A DNA stretch of 64,000 nucleotides, taken from positions 20,708,001 to 20,772,000 of the forward strand of contig CM082577.2 in assembly GCA_040954595.2 (NCBI GenBank), given 5' to 3'. Shown piece after piece: positions 34,932-46,802 of this stretch. How positions within the stretch are numbered: position 1 is the first letter of the stretch; each line of letters starts with the position of its first letter. The DNA is from Balanoglossus misakiensis (taxonomy: Eukaryota; Hemichordata). The notes under the pieces were generated by a model. That model was not told where the DNA came from, searched no databases, and saw only the letters and a program-made list of their open reading frames with translations. A program made the position numbers and the translations under genes.

Positions 34932-35051
34932 AAGCCTACAGCACGTAGTATTCCCAGGCGGACTACCATCCAAGTACTAACTACGCCGAACGCAGGTTTG
35001 CTTCGGTGATCAGACGAGAACCGGCTTTTTCTACGTGGTATGGCCGTAGGC
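34932..35051 (-). rRNA. 5S rRNA, copy 95
   Basis: A90T, G87T and G64C, as copy 60. Confidence 0.89.
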
Positions 35052-35309
35052 GAAAGATGGTTGAATTTCTCCTACTATAAACCTGAATCCTACACCATTG
35101 AACACATAGTCCGACTTGGCTAATTTTTGTGGGTAACCGATCGACCTTCCATAGCTTATAAGGCAAGTAGGATAAAAAAATATGGTTTGTTTTGTTTTGC
35201 AAAAAGTGGTTTTAAAATTCAGACACTTGCAGAAAGAGGAAGAAACGGACACTTGCGACAAAATATTATCATTCAGGCTAATCTTTAATGGAAACGTTGG
35301 AAAAAATTG

Positions 35310-35385
35310 AAGCCTACAGCACGTAGTATTCCCAGGCGGTCTCCCAGACGAGAACCGGCTTTTTCTACGTGGTATGGCCGTAGGC
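35310..35385 (-). pseudogene. 5S rRNA pseudogene, copy 96 (44-bp deletion)
   Basis: Same nt 40-83 deletion; counterpart of copy 61. Confidence 0.93.
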
Positions 35386-35642
35386 GAAAGATGGTTGAAT
35401 TTCTCCTACTATAAACCTGAATCCTACACCATTAAACACATAGTCCGACTTGGCTAATTATTTTGGGTAACCGATCGACCTTCCATAGCTTATAAGGCAA
35501 GTAGGATAAAAAGATATGGTTTGTTTTGTTCTGCAAAAAGTGGTTTTAGAATTCAGGCACTTTCAGAAAAGGAAGAAACGGACACTTGCCACAAAATATT
35601 ATCCTTCAGGCTAATCTTTAATGGAAACGTTGGAAAAAATTG

Positions 35643-35762
35643 AAGCCTACAGCACGTAGTATTCCCAGGCGGTCTCCCATCCAAGTACTAACTACGCCCA
35701 ACGCAGGTTTGCTTCGGTGATCAGACGAGAACCGGCTTTTTCTACGTGGTATGGCCGTAGGC
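35643..35762 (-). rRNA. 5S rRNA, copy 97
   Basis: Consensus gene; matches copy 62. Confidence 0.95.
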
Positions 35763-36020
35763 GAAAGATGGTTGAATTTCTCCTACTATAAACCTGAATC
35801 CTACACCATTGAACACATAGTCCGACTTGGCTAATTTTTTTGGGTAACCGATCGACCTTCCATAGCTTATAAGGCAAGTAGGATAAAAAAATAGGGTTTG
35901 TTTTGTTTTGCAAAAAGTGGTTTTAAAATTCAGACACTTGCAGAAAGAGGAAGAAACGGACACTTGAGACAAAATATTATCTTTCAGGCTACTCTTTAAT
36001 GGAAACGTTGGAAAAAAATG

Positions 36021-36140
36021 AAGCCTACAGCACGTAGTATTCCCAGGCGGTCTCCCATCCAAGTACTAACTACGCCCAACGCAGGTTTGCTTCGGTGATC
36101 AGACGAGAACCGGCTTTATCTACGTGGTATGGCCGTAGGC
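36021..36140 (-). rRNA. 5S rRNA, copy 98
   Basis: A23T. Confidence 0.94.
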
Positions 36141-36398
36141 GAAAGATTGTTGAATTTCTCCTACTATAAACCTGAATCCTACACCATTGAACACATAGTC
36201 CGACTTGGCTAATTTTTGTGGGTAACCGATCGACCTTCCATAGCTTATAAGGCAAGTAGGATAAAAAAATATGGTTTGTTTTGTTTTGCAAAAAGTGGTT
36301 TTAAAATTCAGACACTTGCAGAAAGAGGAAGAAACGGACACTTGCGACAAAATATCATCATTCAGGCTAATCTTTATTGGAAACGTTGGAAAAAATTG

Positions 36399-36474
36399 AA
36401 GCCTACAGCACGTAGTATTCCCAGGCGGTCTCCCAGACGAGAACCGGCTTTTTCTACGTGGTATGGCCGTAGGC
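36399..36474 (-). pseudogene. 5S rRNA pseudogene, copy 99 (44-bp deletion)
   Basis: Same deletion; counterpart of copy 64. Confidence 0.93.
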
Positions 36475-36731
36475 GAAAGATGGTTGAATTTCTCCTACTA
36501 TAAACCTGAATCCTACACCATTAAACACATAGTCCGACTTGGCTAATTATTGTGGGTAACCGATCGACCTTCCATAGCTTATAAGGCAAGTAGGATAAAA
36601 AGATATGGTTTGTTTTGTTCTGCAAAAAGTGGTTTTAGAATTCAGGCACTTTCAGAAAAGGAAGAAACGGACACTTGCCACAAAATATTATCCTTCAGGC
36701 TAATCTTTAATGGAAACGTTGGAAAAAATTG

Positions 36732-36851
36732 AAGCCTACAGCACGTAGTATTCCCAGGCGGTCTCCCATCCAAGTACTAACTACGCCCAACGCAGGTTTG
36801 CTTCGGTGATCAGACGAGAACCGGCTTTATCTACGTGGTATGGCCGTAGGC
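36732..36851 (-). rRNA. 5S rRNA, copy 100
   Basis: A23T. Confidence 0.94.
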
Positions 36852-37109
36852 GAAAGATGGTTGAATTTCTCCTACTATAAACCTGAATCCTACACCATTG
36901 AACACATAGTCCGACTTGGCTAATTTTTGTGGGTAACCGATCGACCTTCCATAGCTTATAAGGCAAGTAGGATAAAAAAATATGGTTTGTTTTGTTTTGC
37001 AAAAAGTGGTTTTAAAATTCAGACACTTGCAGAAAGAGGAAGAAACGGACACTTGCGACAAAATATCATCATTCAGGCTAATCTTTATTGGAAACGTTGG
37101 AAAAAATTG

Positions 37110-37185
37110 AAGCCTACAGCACGTAGTATTCCCAGGCGGTCTCCCAGACGAGAACCGGCTTTTTCTACGTGGTATGGCCGTAGGC
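37110..37185 (-). pseudogene. 5S rRNA pseudogene, copy 101 (44-bp deletion)
   Basis: Same deletion; counterpart of copy 66, including the rare CGACTTCGC spacer change upstream. Confidence 0.93.
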
Positions 37186-37442
37186 GAAAGATGGTTGAAT
37201 TTCTCCTACTATAAACCTGAATCCTACACCATTAAACACATAGTCCGACTTCGCTAATTATTGTGGGTAACCGATCGACCTTCCATAGCTTATAAGGCAA
37301 GTAGGATAAAAAGATATGGTTTGTTTTGTTCTGCAAAAAGTGGTTTTAGAATTCAGGCACTTTCAGAAAAGGAAGAAACGGACACTTGCCACAAAATATT
37401 ATCCTTCAGGCTAATCTTTAATGGAAACGTTGGAAAAAATTG

Positions 37443-37562
37443 AAGCCTACAGCACGTAGTATTCCCAGGCGGTCTCCCATCCAAGTACTAACTACGCCCA
37501 ACGCAGGTTTGCTTCGGTGATCAGACGAGAACCGGCTTTTTCTACGTGGTATGGCCGTAGGC
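37443..37562 (-). rRNA. 5S rRNA, copy 102
   Basis: Consensus gene. Confidence 0.95.
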
Positions 37563-37819
37563 GAAAGATGGTTGAATTTCTCCTACTATAAACCTGAATC
37601 CTACACCATTGAACACATAGTCCGACTTGGCTAATTTTTGTGGGTAACCGATCGACCTTCCATAGCTTATAAGGCAAGTAGGATAAAAAAATATGGTTTG
37701 TTTTGTTTTGCAAAAAGTGGTTTTACAATTCAGACACTTGCAGAAAGAGGAAGAAACGGACACTTGCGACAAAATATTATCCTTCAGGCTACTCTTTAAT
37801 GGAAACGTTGGAAAAAATG

Positions 37820-37939
37820 AAGCCTACAGCAAGTAGTATTCCCAGGCGGTCTGCCATCCAAGTACTAACTACGCCCAACGCAGGTTTTCTTCGGTGATCA
37901 GACGAGAACCGGCTTTTTCTACGTGGTATGGCCGTAGGC
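37820..37939 (-). rRNA. 5S rRNA, copy 103
   Basis: G108T, G87C and C52A; last unit of the large duplication, with the GGTTACTTTG insertion upstream. Confidence 0.89.
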
Positions 37940-38201
37940 GAAAGATGGTTGAATTTCTCCTACTATAAACCTGAATCCTACACCATTGAACACATAGTCC
38001 GACTTGGCTAATTTTTGTGGGTAACCGATCGACCTTCCATAGCTTATAAGGCAAGTAGGATAAAAAAATATGGTTACTTTGTTTTGTTTTGCAAAAAGTG
38101 GTTTTAAAATTCAGACACTTGCAGAAAGAGGAAGAAACGGACACTTGCGACAAAATATTATCATTCAGGCTAATCTTTAATGGAAACGTTGGAAAAAAAT
38201 G

Positions 38202-38321
38202 AAGCCTACAGCACGTAGTATTCCCAGGCGGTCTCCCATCCAAGTACTAACTACGCCCAACGCAGGTTTGCTTCGGTGATCAGACGAGAACCGGCTTTTT
38301 CTACGTGGTATGGCCGTAGGC
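38202..38321 (-). rRNA. 5S rRNA, copy 104
   Basis: Consensus gene; first unit beyond the large duplication. Confidence 0.95.
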
Positions 38322-38579
38322 GAAAGATGGTTGAATTTCTCCTACTATAAACCTGAATCCTACACCATTGAACACATAGTCCGACTTGGCTAATTTTTGT
38401 GGGTAACCGATCGACCTTCCATAGCTTATAAGGCAAGTAGGATAAAAAAATATGGTTTGTTTTGTTTTGCAAAAAGTGGTTTTAAAATTCAGACACTTGC
38501 AGAAAGAGGAAGAAACGGACACTTGCGACAAAATATCATCATTCAGGCTAATCTTTATTGGAAACGTTGGAAAAAATTG

Positions 38580-38655
38580 AAGCCTACAGCACGTAGTATT
38601 CCCAGGCGGTCTCCCAGACGAGAACCGGCTTTTTCTACGTGGTATGGCCGTAGGC
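38580..38655 (-). pseudogene. 5S rRNA pseudogene, copy 105 (44-bp deletion)
   Basis: Same deletion, with the TTTATTGG mark of copies 64, 66, 99 and 101. Confidence 0.93.
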
Positions 38656-38912
38656 GAAAGATGGTTGAATTTCTCCTACTATAAACCTGAATCCTACACC
38701 ATTAAACACATAGTCCGACTTGGCTAATTATTGTGGGTAACCGATCGACCTTCCATAGCTTATAAGGCAAGTAGGATAAAAAGATATGGTTTGTTTTGTT
38801 CTGCAAAAAGTGGTTTTAGAATTCAGGCACTTTCAGAAAAGGAAGAAACGGACACTTGCCACAAAATATTATCCTTCAGGCTAATCTTTAATGGAAACGT
38901 TGGAAAAAATTG

Positions 38913-39032
38913 AAGCCTACAGCACGTAGTATTCCCAGGCGGTCTCCCATCCAAGTACTAACTACGCCCAACGCAGGTTTGCTTCGGTGATCAGACGAGA
39001 ACCGGCTTTTTCTACTTGGTATGGCCGTAGGC
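38913..39032 (-). rRNA. 5S rRNA, copy 106
   Basis: C17A, which opens the C17-G61 pair of helix II. Confidence 0.92.
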
Positions 39033-39289
39033 GAAAGATGGTTGAATTTCTCCTACTATAAACCTGAATCCTACACCATTGAACACATAGTCCGACTTGG
39101 CTAATTTTTGTGGGTAACCGATCGACCTTCCATAGCTTATAAGGCAAGTAGGATAAAAAAATATGGTTTGTTTTGTTTTGCAAAAAGTGGTTTTACAATT
39201 CAGACACTTGCAGAAAGAGGAAGAAACGGACACTTGCGACAAAATATTATCCTTCAGGCTACTCTTTAATGGAAACGTTGGAAAAAATG

Positions 39290-39409
39290 AAGCCTACAGC
39301 AAGTAGTATTCCCAGGCGGTCTCCCATCCAAGTACTAACTACGCCCAACGCAGGTTTGCTTCGGTGATCAGACGAGAACCGGCTTATTTTACGTGGTATG
39401 GCCGTAGGC
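39290..39409 (-). rRNA. 5S rRNA, copy 107
   Basis: G108T, A24T and G21A: a mosaic of the copy 68 and copy 18 variants. Confidence 0.91.
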
Positions 39410-39666
39410 GAAAGATGGTTGAATTTCTCCTACTATAAACATGAATCCTACACCATTAAACACATAGTCCGACTTGGCTAATTATTGTGGGTAACCGATC
39501 GACCTTCCATAGCGTTTAAGGCAAGTAGGATAAAAAGATATGGTTTGTTTTGTTCTGCAAAAAGTGGTTTTAGAATTCAGGCACTTTCAGAAAAGGAAGA
39601 AACGGACACTTGCCACAAAATATTATCCTTCAGGCTAATCTTTAATGGAAACGTTGGAAAAAATTG

Positions 39667-39786
39667 AAGCCTACAGCACGTAGTATTCCCAGGCGGTCTC
39701 CCATCCAAGTACTAACTACGCCCAACGCAGGTTTGCTTCGGTGATCAGACGAGAACCGGCTTTTTCTACGTGGTATGGCCGTAGGC
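39667..39786 (-). rRNA. 5S rRNA, copy 108
   Basis: Consensus gene. The spacer to its left contains AGCGTTTAAGG for AGCTTATAAGG. Confidence 0.95.
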
Positions 39787-40044
39787 GAAAGATGGTTGAA
39801 TTTCTCCTACTATAAACATGAATCCTACACCATTGAACACATAGTCCGACTTGGCTAATTTTTGTGGGTAACCGATCGACCTTCCATAGCTTATAAGGCA
39901 AGTAGGATAAAAAAATATGGTTTGTTTTGTTTTGCAAAAAGTGGTTTTAAAATTCAGCAACATGCAGAAAGAGGAAGAAACGAACACTTGCGACAAAATT
40001 TTATCCTTCAGGCTACTCTTTAATGGAAACGTTGGAAAAACATG

Positions 40045-40164
40045 AAGCCTACAGCACGTAGTATTCCCAGGCGGTCTGCCATCCAAGTACTAACTACGCC
40101 CAACGCAGGTTTGCTTCGGTGATCAGACGAGAACCGGCTTTTTCTACGTGGTATGGCCGTAGGC
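40045..40164 (-). rRNA. 5S rRNA, copy 109
   Basis: G87C in the C box; terminator reads CATG then T5. Confidence 0.92.
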
Positions 40165-40422
40165 GAAAGATGGTTGAATTTCTCCTACTATAAACCTGAA
40201 TCCTACACCATTGAACACATAGTCCGACTTGGCTAATTTTTGTGGGTAACCGATCGACCTTCCATAGCTTATAAGGCAAGTAGGATAAAAAAAATATGGT
40301 TTGTTTTTTTTTGCAAAAAGTGGTTTTACAATTCAGACACTTGCAGAAAGAGGAAGAAACGGACACTTGCGACAAAATATTATCCTTCAGGCTACTCTTT
40401 AATGGAAACGTTGGAAAAAATG

Positions 40423-40542
40423 AAGCCTACAGCACGTAGTATTCCCAGGCGGTCTCCCATCCAAGTACTAACTACGCCCAACGCAGGTTTGCTTCGGTGA
40501 TCAGACGAGAACCGGCTTATTTTACGTGGTATGGCCGTAGGC
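40423..40542 (-). rRNA. 5S rRNA, copy 110
   Basis: A24T and G21A. Confidence 0.93.
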
Positions 40543-40800
40543 GAAAGATGGTTGAATTTCTCCTACTATAAACATGAATCCTACACCATTGAACACATAG
40601 TCCGACTTGGCTAATTTTTGTGGGTAACCGATCGACCTTCCATAGCTTATAAGGCAAGTAGGATAAAAAAATATGGTTTGTTTTGTTTTGCAAAAAGTGG
40701 TTTTAAAATTCAGACACATGCAGAAAGAGGAAGAAACGAACACTTGCGACAAAATTTTATCCTTCAGGCTACTCTTTAATGGAAACGTTGGAAAAACATG

Positions 40801-40920
40801 AAGCCTACAGCTCGTAGTATTCCACGGCGGTCTCCCATCCAAGTACTAACTACGCCCAACGCAGGTTTGCTTCGGTGATCAGACGAGAACCGGCTTTTTC
40901 TACGTGGTATGGCCGTAGGC
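40801..40920 (-). rRNA. 5S rRNA, copy 111
   Basis: T109A and TG96-97GT. Confidence 0.91.
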
Positions 40921-41162
40921 GAAAGATGGTTGAATTTCTCCTACTATAAACCCGAATCCTACACCATTAAACACATAGTCCGACTTGGCTAATTATTGTG
41001 GGTAACCGATCGACCTTCCATACCTTATAAGGCAAGTAGGATAAAAAGATATGGTTTGTTTTGTTCTGCAAAAAGTGGTTTTAGAATTCAGGCACTTTCA
41101 GAAAAGGAAGAAACGGACACTTGCCACAAAATATTATCCTTCAGGCTACTCTTTAAAAAATG

Positions 41163-41282
41163 AAGCCTACAGCACGTAGTATTCCCAGGCGGTCTCCCAT
41201 CCAAGTACTAACTACGCCCAACGCAGGTTTGCTTCGGTGATCAGACGAGAACCGGCTTTTTCTACGTGGTATGGCCGTAGGC
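41163..41282 (-). rRNA. 5S rRNA, copy 112
   Basis: Consensus gene; a 4-bp spacer deletion near 41357 gives a 358-bp period. Confidence 0.95.
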
Positions 41283-41520
41283 GAAAGATGGTTGAATTTC
41301 TCCTACTATAAACCTGAATCCTACACCATTAAACACATAGTCCGACTTGGCTAATTATGGTAACCGATCGACCTTCCATAGCTTATAAGGCAAGTAGGAT
41401 AAAAAGATATGGTTTGTTTTGTTCTGCAAAAAGTGGTTTTAGAATTCAGGCACTTTCAGAAAAGGAAGAAACGGACACTTGCCACAAAATATTATCCTTC
41501 AGGCTACTCTTTAAAAAATG

Positions 41521-41640
41521 AAGCCTACAGCACGTAGTATTCCCAGGCGGTCTCCCATCCAAGTACTAACTACGCCCAACGCAGGTTTGCTTCGGTGATC
41601 AGACGAGAACCGGCTTTTTCTACGTGGTATGGCCGTAGGC
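41521..41640 (-). rRNA. 5S rRNA, copy 113
   Basis: Consensus gene; GGTTACTTTG insertion upstream. Confidence 0.95.
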
Positions 41641-41902
41641 GAAAGATGGTTGAATTTCTCCTACTATAAACCTGAATCCTACACCATTGAACACATAGTC
41701 CGACTTGGCTAATTTTTGTGGGTAACCGATCGACCTTCCATAGCTTATAAGGCAAGTAGGATAAAAAAATATGGTTACTTTGTTTTGTTTTGCAAAAAGT
41801 GGTTTTAAAATTCAGACACTTGCAGAAAGAGGAAGAAACGGACACTTGCGACAAAATATTATCATTCAGGCTAATCTTTAATGGAAACGTTGGAAAAAAT
41901 TG

Positions 41903-41978
41903 AAGCCTACAGCACGTAGTATTCCCAGGCGGTCTCCCAGACGAGAACCGGCTTTTTCTACGTGGTATGGCCGTAGGC
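41903..41978 (-). pseudogene. 5S rRNA pseudogene, copy 114 (44-bp deletion)
   Basis: Same deletion; forms with copies 115-116 a 714-bp repeat. Confidence 0.93.
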
Positions 41979-42234
41979 GAAAGATGGTTGAATTTCTCCT
42001 ACTATAAACCTGAATCCTACACCATTAAACACATAGTCCGACTTGGCTAATTATTGTGGGTAACCGATCGACCTTCCATAGCTTATAAGGCAAGTAGGAT
42101 AAAAAGATATGGTTTGTTTTGTTCTGCAAAAAGTGGTTTTAGAATTCAGGCACTTTCAGAAAGGAAGAAACGGACACTTGCCACAAAATATTATCCTTCA
42201 GGCTAATCTTTAATGGAAACGTTGGAAAAAATTG

Positions 42235-42354
42235 AAGCCTACAGCACGTAGTATTCCCAGGCGGTCTCCCATCCAAGTACTAACTACGCCCAACGCAGGT
42301 TTGCTTCGGTGATCAGACGAGAACCGGCTTTTTCTACGTGGTATGGCCGTAGGC
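42235..42354 (-). rRNA. 5S rRNA, copy 115
   Basis: Consensus gene; upstream flank has GAGTTTCTCC. Confidence 0.95.
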
Positions 42355-42616
42355 GAAAGATGGTTGAGTTTCTCCTACTATAAACCTGAATCCTACACCA
42401 TTGAACACATAGTCCGACTTGGCTAATTTTTGTGGGTAACCGATCGACCTTCCATAGCTTATAAGGCAAGTAGGATAAAAAAATATGGTTGCTTTGTTTT
42501 GTTTTGCAAAAAGTGGTTTTAAAATTCAGACACTTGCAGAAAGAGGAAGAAACGGACACTTGCGACAAAATATTATCATTCAGGCTAATCTTTAATGGAA
42601 ACGTTGGAAAAAATTG

Positions 42617-42692
42617 AAGCCTACAGCACGTAGTATTCCCAGGCGGTCTCCCAGACGAGAACCGGCTTTTTCTACGTGGTATGGCCGTAGGC
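42617..42692 (-). pseudogene. 5S rRNA pseudogene, copy 116 (44-bp deletion)
   Basis: Same deletion; the spacer upstream is one A shorter, as for copy 114. Confidence 0.93.
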
Positions 42693-42948
42693 GAAAGATG
42701 GTTGAATTTCTCCTACTATAAACCTGAATCCTACACCATTAAACACATAGTCCGACTTGGCTAATTATTGTGGGTAACCGATCGACCTTCCATAGCTTAT
42801 AAGGCAAGTAGGATAAAAAGATATGGTTTGTTTTGTTCTGCAAAAAGTGGTTTTAGAATTCAGGCACTTTCAGAAAGGAAGAAACGGACACTTGCCACAA
42901 AATATTATCCTTCAGGCTAATCTTTAATGGAAACGTTGGAAAAAATTG

Positions 42949-43068
42949 AAGCCTACAGCACGTAGTATTCCCAGGCGGTCTCCCATCCAAGTACTAACTA
43001 CGCCCAACGCAGGTTTGCTTCGGTGATCAGACGAGAACCGGCTTTTTCTACGTGGTATGGCCGTAGGC
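42949..43068 (-). rRNA. 5S rRNA, copy 117
   Basis: Consensus gene. Confidence 0.95.
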
Positions 43069-43326
43069 GAAAGATGGTTGAATTTCTCCTACTATAAACC
43101 TGAATCCTACACCATTGAACACATAGTCCGACTTGGCTAATTTTTGTGGGTAACCGATCGACCTTCCATAGCTTATAAGGCAAGTAGGATAAAAAAAATA
43201 TGGTTTGTTTAGTTTTGCAAAAAGTGGTTTTAAAATTCAGACACTTGCAGAAAGAGGAAGAAACGGACACTTGCGACAAAATATTATCCTTCAGGCTACT
43301 CTTTAATGGAAACGTTGGAAAAAATG

Positions 43327-43446
43327 AAGCCTACAGCACGTAGTATTCCCAGGCGGTCTCCCATCCAAGTACTAACTACGCCCAACGCAGGTTTGCTTCG
43401 GTGATCAGATGAGAACCGGCTTTTTCTACGTGGTATGGCCGTAGGC
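43327..43446 (-). rRNA. 5S rRNA, copy 118
   Basis: G37A. Confidence 0.93.
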
Positions 43447-43703
43447 GAAAGATGGTTGAATTTCTCCTACTATAAACCTGAATCCTACACCATTAAACAC
43501 ATAGTCCGACTTGGCTAATTATTGTGGGTAACCGATCGACCTTCCATAGCTTATAAGGCAAGTAGGATAAAAAGATATGGTTTGTTTTGTTCTGCAAAAC
43601 GTGGTTTTAGAATTCAGGCACTTGCAGAAAAGGAAGAAACGGACACTTGCGACAAAATATTATCATTCAGGCTAATCTTTAATGGAAACGTTGGAAAAAA
43701 TTG

Positions 43704-43823
43704 AAGCCTACAGCACGTAGTATTCCCAGGCGGTCTCCCATCCAAGTACTAACTACGCCCAACGCAGGTTTGCTTCGGTGATCAGACGAGAACCGGCTTT
43801 TTCTACGTGGTATGGCCGTAGGC
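43704..43823 (-). rRNA. 5S rRNA, copy 119
   Basis: Consensus gene. The spacer to its left mixes short and long marks (AGGCACTTGCAG). Confidence 0.95.
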
Positions 43824-44081
43824 GAAAGATGGTTGAATTTCTCCTACTATAAACCTGAATCCTACACCATTGAACACATAGTCCGACTTGGCTAATTTTT
43901 GTGGGTAACCGATCGACCTTCCATAGCTTATAAGGCAAGTAGGATAAAAAAATATGGTTTGTTTTGTTTTGCAAAAAGTGGTTTTAAAATTCAGACACTT
44001 GCAGAAAGAGGAAGAAACGGACACTTGCGACAAAATATTATCCTTCAGGCTACTCTTTAATGGAAACGTTGGAAAAAAATG

Positions 44082-44201
44082 AAGCCTACAGCACGTAGTA
44101 TTCCCAGGCGGTCTCCCATCCAAGTACTAACTACGCCCAACGCAGGTTTGCTTCGGTGATCAGACGAGAACCGGCTTTTTCTACGTGGTATGGCCGTAGA
44201 C
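44082..44201 (-). rRNA. 5S rRNA, copy 120
   Basis: C2T, turning the second helix I pair into U-G. Confidence 0.93.
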
Positions 44202-44459
44202 GAAAGATGGTTGAATTTCTCCTACTATAAACCTGAATCCTACACCATTGAACACATAGTCCGACTTGGCTAATTTTTGTGGGTAACCGATCGACCTTCC
44301 ATAGCTTATAAGGCAAGTAGGATAAAAAAATATGGTTTGTTTTGTTTTGCAAAAAGTGGTTTTAAAATTCAGACACTTGCAGAAAGAGGAAGAAACGGAC
44401 ACTTGCGACAAAATATTATCATTCAGGCTAATCTTTAATGGAAATGTTGGAAAAAATTG

Positions 44460-44535
44460 AAGCCTACAGCACGTAGTATTCCCAGGCGGTCTCCCAGACG
44501 AGAACCGGCTTTTTCTACGTGGTATGGCCGTAGGC
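44460..44535 (-). pseudogene. 5S rRNA pseudogene, copy 121 (44-bp deletion)
   Basis: Same deletion; upstream spacer has the TAGTCCCAC and AAGTGGGATA marks. Confidence 0.93.
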
Positions 44536-44792
44536 GAAAGATGGTTGAATTTCTCCTACTATAAACCTGAATCCTACACCATTGAACACATAGTCCCACT
44601 TGGCTAATTTTTGTGGGTAACCGATCGACCTTCCATAGCTTATAAGGCAAGTGGGATAAAAAGATATGGTTTGTTTTGTTCTGCAAAAAGTGGTTTTAGA
44701 ATTCAGGCACTTTCAGAAAAGGAAGAAACGGACACTTGCCACAAAATATTATCCTTCAGGCTACTCTTTAATGGAAACGTTGGAAAAAAATG

Positions 44793-44912
44793 AAGCCTAC
44801 AGCACGTAGTATTCCCAGGCGGTCTCCCATCCAAGTACTAACTACGCCCAACGCAGGTTTGCTTCGGTGATCAGACGAGAACCGGCTTTTTCTACGTGGT
44901 ATGGCCGTAGGC
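44793..44912 (-). rRNA. 5S rRNA, copy 122
   Basis: Consensus gene; GAAACATGG flank. Confidence 0.95.
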
Positions 44913-45169
44913 GAAACATGGTTGAATTTCTCCTACTATAAACCTGAATCCTACACCATTAAACACATAGTCCGACTTGGCTAATTATTGTGGGTAACCG
45001 ATCGACCTTCCATAGCTTATAAGGCAAGTAGGATAAAAAGATATGGTTTGTTTTGTTCTGCAAAAAGTGGTTTTAGAATTCAGGCACTTTCAGAAAAGGA
45101 AGAAACGGACACTTGCCACAAAATATTATCCTTCAGGCTAATCTTTAATGGAAACGTTGGAAAAAATTG

Positions 45170-45289
45170 AAGCCTACAGCACGTAGTATTCCCAGGCGGT
45201 CTCCCATCCAAGTACTAACTACGCCCAACGCAGGTTTGCTTCGGTGATCAGACGAGAACCGACTTTTTCTACGTGGTATGGCCGTAGGC
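45170..45289 (-). rRNA. 5S rRNA, copy 123
   Basis: C28T. Confidence 0.93.
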
Positions 45290-45548
45290 GAAAGATTGTT
45301 GAATTTCTCCTACTATAAACCTGAATCCTACACCATTGAACACATAGTCCGACTTGGCTAATTTTTGTGGGTAACCGATCGACCTTCCATAGCTTATAAG
45401 GCAAGTAGGATAAAAAAAATACGGTTTGTTTTGTTTTGCAAAAAGTGGTTTTAGAATTCAGACACTTGCAGAAAGAGGAAGAAACGGACACTTGCGACAA
45501 AATATTATCCTTCAGGCTACTCTTTAATGGAAACGTTGGAAAAAAATG

Positions 45549-45668
45549 AAGCCTACAGCACGTAGTATTCCCAGGCGGTCTCCCATCCAAGTACTAACTA
45601 CGCCCAACGCAGGTTTGCTTCGGTGATCAGACGAGAACCGGCTTTTTCTACGTGGTATGGCCGTAGGC
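45549..45668 (-). rRNA. 5S rRNA, copy 124
   Basis: Consensus gene. Confidence 0.95.
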
Positions 45669-45925
45669 GAAAGATGGTTGAATTTCTCCTACTATAAACC
45701 TGAATCCTACACCATTAAACACATAGTCCGACTTGGCTAATTATTGTGGGTAACCGATCGACCTTCCATAGCTTATAAGGCAAGTAGGATAAAAAGATAT
45801 GGTTTGTTTTGTTCTGCAAAAAGTGGTTTTAGAATTCAGGCACTTTCAGAAAAGGAAGAAACGGACACTTGCCACAAAATATTATCCTTCAGGCTAATCT
45901 TTAATGGAAACGTTGGAAAATATTG

Positions 45926-46045
45926 AAGCCTACAGCACGTGGTATTCCCAGGCGGTCTCCCATCCAAGTACTAACTACGCCCAACGCAGGTTTGCTTCGG
46001 TGATCAGACGAGAACCGGCTTTTTCTACGTGGTATGGCCGTAGGC
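45926..46045 (-). rRNA. 5S rRNA, copy 125
   Basis: T105C (helix IV/V mismatch). The T-run is shortened to T4 after CAATA. Confidence 0.92.
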
Positions 46046-46303
46046 GAAAGATGGTTGAATTTCTCCTACTATAAACCTGAATCCTACACCATTGAACACA
46101 TAGTCCGACTTGGCTAATTATTGTGGGTAACCGATCGACCTTCCATAGCTTATAAGGCAAGTGGGATAAAAAAAAATATGGTTTGTTTTGTTCTGCAAAA
46201 AGTGGTTTTAGAATTCAGGCACTTTCAGAAAAGGAAGAAACGGACACTTGCGACAAAATATCATCCTTCAGGCTACTCTTTAATGGAAACGTTGGAAAAA
46301 ATG

Positions 46304-46423
46304 AAGCCTACAGCACGTAGTATTCCCAGGCGGTCTCCCATCCAAGAACTAACTACGCCCAACGCAGGTTTGCTTCGGTGATCAGACGAGAACCGGCTTT
46401 TTCTACGTGGTATGGCCGTAGGC
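46304..46423 (-). rRNA. 5S rRNA, copy 126
   Basis: A77T. Confidence 0.93.
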
Positions 46424-46682
46424 GAAAGATGGTTGAATTTCTCCTACTATAAACCTGAATCCTACACCATTGAACACATAGTCCGACTTGACTAATTTTT
46501 GTGGGTAACCGATCGACCTTCCATAGCTTATAAGGCAAGTAGGATAAAAAAAATACGGTTTGTTTTGTTTTGCAAAAAGTGGTTTTAAAATTCAGACACT
46601 TGCAGAAAGAGGAAGAAACGGACACTTGCGACAAAATATCATCATTCAGGCTAATCTTTATTGGAAACGTTGGAAAAAATTG

Positions 46683-46802
46683 AAGCCTACAGCACGTAGT
46701 ATTCCCAGGCGGTCTCCCATCCAAGTACTAACTACGCCCAACGCAGGTTTGCTTCGGTGATCAGACGAGAACCGGCTTTTTCTACGTGGTATGGCCGTAG
46801 AC
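46683..46802 (-). rRNA. 5S rRNA, copy 127
   Basis: C2T. Confidence 0.93.

Larger units (their letters stand above)
25252..38139. repeat. Large tandem duplication, unit 2 (35 5S units)
   Basis: Directly follows unit 1 and has one extra 362-bp repeat near 32.0-32.3 kb (copies 87 and 88 stand against copy 53). Few private changes were seen, for example GATACAAAG near 28.53 kb and CTTATTAGG near 32.56 kb, so the duplication appears recent. Confidence 0.85.

Noticed and set aside
12726-38139. Calling the large duplication an assembly artefact outright.
   Set aside because: The halves differ by a whole unit and by scattered private bases, which a simple duplicated contig would not show. It remains open and is listed as a finding to test.
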